From: Trematomus loennbergii
Taxonomy: Eukaryota > Chordata > Actinopteri > Perciformes > Nototheniidae
DNA: 64,000 nucleotides
Reading direction: 5' to 3'
NCBI GenBank assembly: GCA_012861695.1
Contig: JAAOOA010000028.1
Location: 11,448,470-11,512,469, forward strand
A program made the position numbers and the translations under genes. Under the pieces are notes generated by a model that was given only the letters and a program-made list of their open reading frames with translations, searched no databases and was not told where the DNA came from. Shown in pieces: positions 26,901 through 35,183 of the stretch (its first letter is position 1; each line of letters begins with the position of its first letter).

Positions 26901-29900
26901 TTTTGCAAATGTTTCCCTTATAGTCTGCAATTTGGACTGTAGCTTCGATAGCAGTCTTTGTAGCTGGAGTCAGATGATCACAGATGCTTTTGACTGGACA
27001 TGGCAAAGTGGTTCCACCCCCACTCTGATGACTGGGCCCTCTGCGGACCACACTGGTGGTAATACACCCTTTTTCTATGTAATATTATAAATTATCACAG
27101 GTATGACACAGAGGTATTGAAAATATCTATCTCACCGTAGAAAGTGTATGTGAAAATGTTGATCATTTTGCTTCTCATTCTTAGATGGTCGTTATCTTTA
27201 CATCGAGGCCAGCAGCGTGACGCATGGAGACACAGTCTCATCAGCTCTGAGTGTTCTGACTCTGGTCCTCAGTGTCTGCAGTTCTGGTACCACATGCACG
27301 GCTCAGCAGATACAATGGGCCTCCATGTTTACCTGCTCCAGGACAGACTAGCAGAAGCTGTTTGGTGGAAGACTAATGACCAGGGAAATATGTGGCAAAT
27401 GGCTCATGTGGACATCAGAACAACTGGAGCTTTCCAGGTGCAACATCTTCCACCAGGCACTCAAATTATTGAAATATTGTCAGCCAACGGTGTTGTAGAA
27501 GTACATTTTAACAATAAGAGACTGCAAAACTAATGATAACTAATCATTTTTCCATAACTTAGATTATCATTGAGGGACGTAGGGGCTCCAATGAAGAGTC
27601 GGATTCGGCAATAGATGATGTAAAGCTTTATCGTGGACGATGCTCTGGTAAAAAAACATGCACAGTGAATGAAAACTACTAAACCTTAAAAATGTGATAT
27701 TTATCCCAAGGCTGTGTAATCTGATAATGTTTTAAATAAACTGTTGTAGGTCTGAGTGGTGTTGAGTCGACAAGTCCTTCCAAACCTGATGGAAGCACAG
27801 CTTCTCCAAGTGTCCCTGTGCCATCCACTGCAGATCCAGAGCCCCCTCAGGTCAATGTAACTGCTCAGCCCTCTGAAGCAAATGTTACCATACCTCCCGT
27901 AGTGGCAGCAACAACTGACTTTAATAAGGACAACGTTACTGAAGCTCCAGATAACAGACACCCAGGTAAAGTTCTAATTCCACAGCAGCACGTGTAACCC
28001 CGGCTGTCTGAACCTTTATAATTTTTTTGTGATTTCCAGTTAATTAAAGATATCTTTGACTTGTGTGTGTAGTATGCCAACTCAACTGCAACTATGAACA
28101 AGATCTATGTCAGTGGACCCAACTTGCTACTGATGTTATCGATTGGACAAGGCATAGTGGCTCCACCCCAACTATAATGACTGGGCCTTCTTCAGATCAC
28201 ACTACGGGAGGTAATTAGCTTTCTCACACAAGCCATGTAACTTTTGTGTTGTACTGTCTGCACCCTTTGCCAGTTTCAGCCACACAGTCACAAGGTGAAA
28301 AACATTTTGGTTGTTGAAATAGTTCTTCCTCGTTCAACCAGAATTGTAGACTGTCAGGCTATGAGTTCCTGGTGTACTGTTTTACATAAAGATAAGATAT
28401 CTTTCCGTTAACATCCTGAGGATGGGCAATTAAGAAATGTTTTGCATTTTAGTGTTTTGAGGACATTTGGATTGTCAACATTTAGCAACCATTTCAGTTG
28501 CATTTGATATACCTTAAACTTATAGTATGCTATGCATTTTTTTTTTCAAACTCTTTTGTCCTTAACCAGGTGGCCACTATCTTTACATCGAAGCCAACAG
28601 CGCGTCACATGGTGACACAGCTCGTCTCATTAGCTCTGAGTGTTCTGACTCTGGTCCTCAGGTCTGCAGTTCTGGTACCACATGTACGGCTCAGCAGATA
28701 CAATGGGCCTCCATGTTTACCTGCTCCAGGATAGATTAGCTGATGCTGTTTGGTGGAAGAGAAATGACCACGGAAATATGTGGCACCTGGCTCAGGTGGA
28801 CTTGGCAACATCTGGAGCTTTCCAGGTAAAATGTTATTCTCCTCATCTGACTAATGATAAAAACTTGCAGAGCAAAACACAAAAAATTTACTACCTGAAA
28901 AAATAAATGAGTAATTGGTCTTGTGCTGGTATACTGTACTTTAGCATGAACCTGTGCAATTTATTTCAGGTTATATTTGAGGGGCGAATAGGTTCCAATG
29001 ATCAGTCTGATGTTGCCATAGATGATGTATCACTTCATCGTGGACACTGCAGAGGTAACTATTTTCTCTTGCTGACATTTAATTTTGTTCACATACATTG
29101 TAACTGGGAATGTGTCTGACTTTTTGTTTGTGAAATATCATTACAGACCTAGCTCAACCAACAACCCCTGCTCCCACAACCTCCAACCCAGTTGCAACAG
29201 AAGGTACAGAGCTTCCTCAAGAGAATAACTCAACACAACCACCATCAACAACTACCTTCACAACAACAATCCCCACAACAACAGTAGCTCCAACTGCTTC
29301 TGATACACAATCCCCTACAAAGCCAGACACAACAACAAGGCCACAGCTTTCAACAACCTCCAAACCAATAGAAACTACCACAACTGGCCCTGAAACTACA
29401 GCTAGACCCCACCCACTGACAACAGAGCACCCAGGAGTTGAACCCTCAGATCAACCAGAACCTGAAATTGAAGAAAAACCTCAAACAACAGAAGGACAAG
29501 AGCATCCTGTTACATCTACTAATGAACCCCACACTACAGATAGACCACAACCACCAACTGAAACTCTACCACAGCCAGAAACAACAGGTAAACCACAACC
29601 ACCAACCACAGCTTCACCACAGCCACCACAAAACAGTTAAACCACAACCACCAACTACAGCTACACCAAAGCCATCACAAACTACAGTTAAACCACAACC
29701 ACCAACCACAGCTTCACCACAGCGACCACAAACTACAGTTAAACCACAACCATCAACCACAGCTTCACCACAGCCACCACAAACAACAGTTGAGCCACAA
29801 CCACCAACTACAGCAGGACCACAACCTACAACAACTAATAAACCACATTCGACAACAGGTAGACCACAACCTCCAACTGAAACTCTACCACAGCCAGAAA

Positions 29901-32900
29901 CAACAGCTACACCACAGCCACCACAAACTACAGTTCAACCACAACCACCAACCACAGCTACACCACAGCCACCACAAACAACAGTTCAACCACCAACCAC
30001 AGCTACACCAAAGCCATCACAAACAACAGTTCAACCAAAACCACCAACCACAGCTACACCAAAGCCACCACAAACTACAGTTAAACCACAACCACCAACC
30101 ACTGCTACCCCAAAGCCATCACAAACAACAGTTCAACCACAACCACCAACCACAGCTACACCACAGCCACCACAAACAACAGTTCAACCACCAACCACTG
30201 CTACCCCAAAGCCATCACAAACAACAGTTCAACCACAACCACCAACCACAGCTACACCAAAGCCATCACAAACAACAGTTCAACCACAACCAACAACTAC
30301 AGCAGGACCACAACCTACAACAACTAATAAACCACATTTGACAACAGGTAGACCACAACCTCCAACTGAAACTCTACCACAGCCAAACAACAGCTACACC
30401 ACAGCCACCACAAACAACAGTTCAACCACAACCACCAACTACAGCTACACCAAAGCCACCACAAACTACAGTTAAACCACAACCACCAACCACTGCTACC
30501 CCAAAGCCATCACAAACAACAGTTCAACCACAACCACCAACCACAGCTACACCAAAGCCATCACAAACAACAGTTCAACCACAACCAACAACTACAGCAG
30601 GACCACAACCTACAACAACTAATAAACCAAATTCGACAACAGTTAAACCACAACCATCAACCACAGCTTCACCACAGCCACCACAAACTACAGTTAAACC
30701 ACAACCAACAACCACAGCTTCACCACAGCCACCACAAACTACAGTTAAACCACAACCATCAACCACAGCTTCACCACAGCCACCACAAACTACAATTACA
30801 CCACAACCAACAACCACAGCTTCACCACAGCCACCACAAACAACAGTTAAACCACAACCATCAACCACAGCTTCACCACAGCCACCACAAACAACAGTTG
30901 AACCACAACCACCAACTACAGCAGGACCACAACCTACAACAACTAATAAACCACATTCGACAACAGGTAGACCACAACCTCCAACTGAAACTCTACCACA
31001 GCCAGAAACAACAGCTACACCACAGTCACCACAAACTACAGTTCAACCACAACCACCAACCACAGCTACACCACAAACAACAGTTCAACCACCAACCACA
31101 GCTACACCACAGCCACCACAAACAACAGTTCAACCACAACCACCAACTACAGCTACACCAAAGCCATCACAAACTACAGTTCAACCACAACCACCAACCA
31201 CAGCTACCCCAAAGCCATCACAAACTACAGTTCAACCACAACCACCAACCACAGCTACCCCAAAGCCATCACAAACTACAGTTCAACCACAACCAACAAC
31301 CACAGCTACACCACAGCCACCACAAACTACAGTTAAACCACAACCAACAACCACAGCTAGACCACAGCCACCACAAACTACAGTTAAACCACAACCAACA
31401 ACAACAGCAGGACCACAACCTACAACAACTAATAAACCACATTTGACAACAGGTAGTCCGCAGCCTACAACTACAGCTACACCACCATCAACAACAACGG
31501 CAAGACCTCAACCACCAGTTACACCTGTACCAAGTAAGTTCAAAGTATTTCCGTATATACATGGATTGGGTATAATATATACTTTACACCTCACAGGTTA
31601 GGCACCATTGACAGCTGAGGCTTTGGGCATGTTCATATTTGTGATGAAATGTCACCTCCTCTAGTGTGATTAACAAAAAAAACATTATTTAAACCAAAAC
31701 ACTTTAGTTATCCAGAACAACAAAGTGTTGAAAGGGACACGATTATCTAGTCTCACTTTATTGAAATTAAACCCTAAAAGAAAAGCTTAATCATTTCATA
31801 GTATATCATATGACATGACATGATGTTTGATTGTAAGTGCTTGTGAAATGTGATATGTGGCTTTGACTTACCACTCAGCCCTGATTGTATAGACCTTTGT
31901 ATTGACCTTTTGTTGTTTATCATGTTAAGCTTGAGAATATACACTCTTTCTCGTTAGCACCCTCTTGTCCAGAGAACAGTCACTACACCACTTGTATCCC
32001 TGCCTGCAGTCCAACCTGCACACACCTGAATGGCCCACCACGTTGCACTGAAGATGAGGGTTGTGTGCAGGGATGTGTATGTGATGAAGGCTTTGTTCAG
32101 AAAAAGAGGGTTTGTGTGCCTATCGAACAATGTGGTTGTGTGGAAAGGAATGGCACCAAATATTATGATGTGAGTGACAGAATAGCTCTTCATCAAAGTC
32201 ACATGTTTTTTACAGTATAAAATACTTACGGCTACTTTTGTTTTGTCAGTTCTCTGATGTGTGGTACACCAATCACTGCAGTCAGAAATGTGAATGTGAG
32301 AAAGACCATGGCGTGGGTCAGATTGACTGCGATGACAAAGATGAGTGCGATGGAAATGCTGTTTGCCTTCAACATGATGAGGGCAATTATTACTGCCAGT
32401 CTACAGGTACTGCAAGTGTCACCATTTAAAGGTGGGGTAGGTAATTTTGGAGAAACCAACTCGAGTGCGCTCAAATTTGAAAATACACAGCCGGAAAAAA
32501 TCTGCCACTTCCTTACAAAGCCCCTCCTCCAACACACACGAACGTGCACATGACCAATGAGGGCACGAGATAAGTTTGTGCACAGATGGAAGGCTGACAG
32601 GCAGGTAGGCCATCCAGTTATTTTAGCCGGGCCGGCTAAAATGATTGGTCGTGCTTTTTACAGTACTACGGCTTCCACAGATGACATTTTTTTAATGGAT
32701 TTTTGGTCAAAGCACTTAAGATATTCATTGCTATCGGGATGTTAAGAGCATTCCATGGAATATAACAAAAAGTGTATCTCGAGCCGGTTTCTCAAACTTA
32801 CCTACCCCATCTTTAATTATTTTTAATTGTGATATACTTAACCATGTTACATCTTGTGAAATCATTTATGTATTTCTTCACAGGCTTCAGTGAGTGCACC

Positions 32901-34341
32901 ATCAGGGAAGACCCTGAATACAGATCATTTGATAAAATGAAACACGACTTTGAGGGTGACCACTCGTATGTGCTGGTCCGGACCAACAACTTGCCAAATA
33001 ACCATCCACATGTCTACATCGAGGGTATCAACACTGTAAACGATGAGGATGATAGTCATCAACATGACGACAGCAGCAGTGAAGAAGACCACAGTCGCAG
33101 AGTTAGGGATGATGATGAAGATGACCATGATAATGACCATGATGATGACCATGATGATGACCATGACCATGATGATGATGATGATAGCAAACATGATCAC
33201 TCAAGTGAAAGCACAAGGAGAACCACAGCTTACAAGAGCTTAAGATCAGAGTGTATGATCATACTGTGGTATTAAAGAAAAACCGGAGGCTGGTTGTAAG
33301 TATCAAATACATTTCTAACAATATTATTCTTTCCATGTCATTGAACTGTGGCTCCTTCATAGCAGGTATTAGGATAAGATCATCATATTCTTGCAAGCCC
33401 AAAGACATGTGTGAAAGCGCTGAGTGGAATAACCAGTGTTTCTTGTTACAACAGCATAAATGCAACTGATGCATGCTGTATCTTTCTTTGTAATGTGAGA
33501 CTTCCCTCTTGGCCCTGCTGTAAGGACATTAGCAATGGAGGATGGAAAAGAATGTTACAAAGTGTGGCGCTCATAAACAGTGCTGTAGTCAGTGGCACTA
33601 AACTCAGTACAAATGAGTCTGATAATAATGTTGTTTTTTGTAAAGAGTTCTGAAGAAACGGATTGTGCTGCAATGACAGGGGCCACTTGAAAAGTGATTA
33701 CTATAAATTAACCTGACAGAGACATGTATGTTAAGGTTGAAAAGAACCATCTTGTGGGGACTATGAATGTTTGTACCAAATATTGTTGCCAATGTATCCA
33801 ATAGCTGTCGAGATTGTTCAGTCTGAACAACCATCACTACAGTAACACTGACATAAATGGCTAAAACTTAATATTTTATCAGACAAGTCTACTTAATATA
33901 AGTTACATTGGGAATTACCCCTCTCTGTCCCCCTCCAGGTGGATGGAAGGAGAACTAAAACTCCCGCCTCACCGACTGCTGGTCTAAAAATCTGGGAACA
34001 TTCTTCTCGCATCTACCTGAAGACCGACTTCGGCCTCTCCGTGGAGTTTGACGGCCACGGCAGAGCAGGTAATTCATCAACAAATCCTTAAATCACAATT
34101 CATAATTTCATACATTGTCAGTTAATGAGTCATTTTTTTCTGGAAGAGAGTTAAAGACGTAATAAGGTAATGCTCTTTTGTTGATGTTGTTTCTGCAGAG
34201 ATCATTCTACCCCGCATATATAAAAGGAAAGTTGGGGGTCTGTGTGGGAACTTTGACGGTAAAAAGGAGAATGACATGATGAAGCCAGATGGTACCAGGG
34301 CCAAGAACGTTCAAGAGTTTGGAGAGAGCTGGAGAGTGTGA
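19345..34341 (+). CDS. Zonadhesin/mucin-like secreted protein, about 29 exons, frame breaks
   Basis: Exons chain by canonical splice sites and phase from the ATG at 19345 to TGA at 34339-34341. Coding length is about 7.8 kb, or about 2,600 residues. Exons: 19345-19421, 19617-19669, 19800-19868, 20549-20766, 20849-20921, 21332-21729, 22217-22781, 22919-23115, 23199-23588, 24045-24337, 24831-25095, 25454-25519, 25838-25975, 26073-26329, 26425-26509, 26666-26737, 26934-27058, 27185-27437, 27563-27647, 27750-27965, 28073-28210, 28570-28825, 28970-29054, 29147-31533, 31958-32169, 32250-32406, 32884-33295, 33939-34068, 34199-34341. Domains are signal peptide, MAM-like, vWD-C8, TIL-vWD-C8, three MAM, Pro/Thr mucin, TIL, vWD. 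Such proteins are secreted and form disulphide-linked coats or gels, and zonadhesin itself binds the egg coat. Deletions break the frame in four exons and in the mucin tract, so this is either a pseudogene or an imperfect assembly. Naming beyond zonadhesin-like is not safe. Confidence 0.8.
21332..22781 (+). CDS. Exons 6-7: first vWD and C8 domains
   Basis: Exon 6 opens with a cysteine-rich VWC/TIL-like stretch ([18 protein letters not shown]) and then the start of a vWD domain (DCSTFDG...CTYTLAKTC). The usual GDPH acid-cleavage motif is replaced by HTDC. Exon 7 carries the vWD C-terminal half with [15 protein letters not shown] and a full C8 domain rich in paired cysteines. The CGLCG motif is the CXXC type associated with disulphide-linked assembly in mucins and von Willebrand factor. 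Both exons are open throughout. Confidence 0.75.
22919..24337 (+). CDS. Exons 8-10: TIL and second vWD domain
   Basis: Exon 8 is a TIL (trypsin-inhibitor-like) cysteine-rich module beginning [18 protein letters not shown]. Exon 9 continues with a VWC-like stretch and then the second vWD domain, which has the complete [10 protein letters not shown] motif. In other mucins this Asp-Pro bond is an acid-labile cleavage site. Exon 10 completes the vWD domain with [15 protein letters not shown] and FGDSWKV. All three exons are intact and in phase. Confidence 0.8.
24831..25519 (+). CDS. Exons 11-12: second C8 domain (frame-broken) and Thr/Pro linker
   Basis: Exon 11 enters in frame ([20 protein letters not shown]) and reaches ECYILLGT. 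The frame then breaks: the expected C8 continuation [18 protein letters not shown] lies one frame away. One missing base in the GGG at 24913-24915 explains it. The rest of the exon carries the conserved C8 cysteines in the shifted frame and ends in a valid donor. Exon 12 encodes a 22-residue Thr/Pro/Ser linker leading into the MAM domains. Confidence 0.7.
25838..26509 (+). CDS. Exons 13-15: first full MAM domain
   Basis: Three exons of 138, 257 and 85 bases encode a complete MAM domain: [12 protein letters not shown] and [10 protein letters not shown] in the first, [12 protein letters not shown] in the second, and [15 protein letters not shown] in the third. MAM domains are extracellular adhesion modules. 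This copy is fully open and is the length reference for the two sister copies downstream. Confidence 0.85.
26666..26737 (+). CDS. Exon 16: linker
   Basis: A 72-base exon encodes a short Ser/Pro/Val linker between the first and second MAM domains. Acceptor TTTAG and donor GTAAGT flank it, and its phase matches both neighbours. Confidence 0.6.
26934..27647 (+). CDS. Exons 17-19: second MAM domain with a 4-base deletion
   Basis: The exon trio matches the first MAM domain (125, 253 and 85 bases). The middle exon is four bases shorter than its counterpart. After HGDT the frame changes, and the expected [12 protein letters not shown] continues in another frame. Aligning with the sister exon at 28570, the missing bases fall between 27235 and 27236 (GACACAG then TCTCATC, where the sister has CTCG in between). 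Opening and closing exons are intact. Confidence 0.75.
27750..27965 (+). CDS. Exon 20: Ser/Thr/Pro linker
   Basis: A 216-base open exon encodes a hydrophilic Ser/Thr/Pro-rich spacer with N-glycosylation sequons (NVT twice) between the second and third MAM domains. Confidence 0.7.
28073..29054 (+). CDS. Exons 21-23: third MAM domain with a 1-base deletion
   Basis: Exons of 138, 256 and 85 bases encode the third MAM domain ([36 protein letters not shown]). The middle exon is one base shorter than the intact copy. The break lies after 28661, where CAGGTCTGCAG stands against CAGTGTCTGCAG in the sister exon. Past that point the frame resumes one register away with [14 protein letters not shown]. 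This copy is very close to the second MAM domain, suggesting a recent exon-trio duplication. Confidence 0.75.
29147..31533 (+). CDS. Exon 24: Pro/Thr mucin tract
   Basis: A 2.39 kb exon encodes a mucin-type Pro/Thr/Gln tract. The first 450 bases are non-repetitive Thr/Pro sequence. They are followed by many copies of a 51-base unit encoding a 17-residue motif like [18 protein letters not shown] longer spacer ([20 protein letters not shown]) recurs about every 300-500 bases. Thr and Ser in this context would be densely O-glycosylated. The frame breaks near 29630 and 30383, where two-base deletions are evident by comparison with sister units. The exon ends in a valid donor at 31534. Confidence 0.75.
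29600..31460. repeat. 51-base coding minisatellite with spacer
   Basis: The tandem unit is 51 bases (17 codons) and shortened variants lack whole codons. [19 protein letters not shown] spacer block appears near 29805, 30295, 30590, 30910 and 31405, giving a higher-order pattern. Units are nearly identical, which implies recent expansion or homogenisation. Confidence 0.85.
31958..32406 (+). CDS. Exons 25-26: TIL and VWC-like modules
   Basis: Exon 25 encodes a TIL domain ([18 protein letters not shown], then GCVCDEGF and CGCVERNG). Exon 26 continues with a VWC/TILa-like segment ([19 protein letters not shown]) that normally precedes a vWD domain in zonadhesin and IgG-Fc-binding-protein relatives. 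Both are open and in phase. Confidence 0.8.
32426..32816. mobile_element. TTAA-flanked MITE in an intron
   Basis: The element is bounded by TTAA at 32426-32429 and 32813-32816. Inverted ends are AGGTGGGGTAGGTAA on the left and AGATGGGGTAGGTAA as the reverse complement of the right, 14 of 15 matching, followed by related GAGAAACC words. It lies wholly within the intron between exons 26 and 27. It is of the same target-site class as the element at 6142 but has different ends. Confidence 0.8.
32884..34341 (+). CDS. Exons 27-29: last vWD domain with His/Asp insert, frame-broken
   Basis: Exon 27 starts a vWD domain in which the usual GDPHY is EDPEY ([19 protein letters not shown]). After [11 protein letters not shown] comes an acidic stretch of Asp and His repeats (about 33030-33230), then the strand [16 protein letters not shown]. 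That strand is reached only by restoring one base near 33244-33246 (AAGATC where AAGAATC is expected). Exons 28 and 29 complete the domain ([35 protein letters not shown]) and stop. No C8/TIL follows, so the protein ends at the vWD domain. CGLCG is reduced to GGLCG here. Confidence 0.75.
33100..33186. repeat. GATGAC/CATGAT coding repeat
   Basis: A short imperfect trinucleotide/hexanucleotide repeat encodes the Asp/His run inside the last vWD domain. Confidence 0.75.
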
Positions 34342-34457
34342 AAAATGGGTGGACGTCGGGATGAGACATACAAAATACTCTGTGGAAATGTTGACGACTA
34401 GTTGTAACATCACTGTGGCATTCACAAAAAAGCTCAACACTGATGAACCCTTACCCT

Positions 34458-34463
34458 AATAAA
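34458..34463 (+). terminator. Poly(A) signal of the zonadhesin-like gene
   Basis: AATAAA lies about 117 bases after the stop codon, giving a short 3' untranslated region. Confidence 0.6.
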
Positions 34464-35144
34464 AACTTAAGAGTTAAGGAGATTTCAGTTTTTCCTTAGA
34501 CAGCAGGTCATCTCCAAACCTAAGCTGCCAAAACATGACTTGGAACGAACATAACCTGTGGCCATGAAGACTTTAAAAGGACTTGGACTATAAAAATGTT
34601 ATACACACAAACTATATCATAGTAAAATAAGACATGTCTGCTGCCTACACCGTTTTCTGGGATTTTGCATTGTTTCAAGAATGTGATGTCCAACTTTCAA
34701 GTCCATTTTTTAAGAACTAACAAACTTTTATGAAATATCTCACATCTTTAATTTTTTCAAGAAATCCTTGTACTCATATGATATGATATATCAGATGTTG
34801 TCCGTTGTCATTAGGGTAAAGTATTTGTTATGCATGACAATACAATTATGTATCAATATCCAATATTGTTGGAAAGAAACTCTATGTAACTTGTAACTGT
34901 TCATAAAGTGTATTTGAATGACAAATGATTAAGTACTGTGGTTACATTGGTGTAGCCATTAGTCTCTAGACATTTCAGTCTCAAGTGTAGCTAAAACTGC
35001 ATTCTTGACATTTCTACAGTCTGTGTCTGATAATTACAGTAAGAAAAAAGTTTACACAACTTCTGTAACATGATATAATTCTGAAGACAAAGGCAGATGT
35101 ATTCTCTGTGAAGACAATAGGATTATTATCATCACGAGTGTACC
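34464..35144. other. Intergenic spacer between the two mucin genes
   Basis: This is 0.7 kb of AT-rich sequence with no open frame, repeat or RNA gene that I can see. Its right end is the promoter of the second mucin gene. Confidence 0.6.
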
Positions 35145-35152
35145 TATAAATA
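35145..35152 (+). promoter_or_regulatory. TATA box of the SMB-mucin gene
   Basis: TATAAATA lies 39 bases before the start codon. A cap site near 35172 would leave a leader of only about 10-15 bases. The spacing supports the chosen ATG, which is followed directly by a signal peptide. Confidence 0.6.
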
Positions 35153-35183
35153 AGCCGTTGTTACACTCAACAGCAACAGAGTC

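Noticed and set aside
29438..31446. Gln/His-rich proteins (HNHQ, HSHHKQQ) in alternative frames
   Set aside because: These are shadows of the Pro/Thr frame of the mucin exon. The Thr/Pro frame joins the flanking exons in phase at both ends.
29600..31460. CRISPR-like repeat array
   Set aside because: The 51-base repeats are directly adjacent coding units without unique spacers, in a vertebrate gene.
19345..34341. Naming the gene zan (zonadhesin)
   Set aside because: The domain order differs from mammalian zonadhesin, so orthology cannot be claimed from domains alone.
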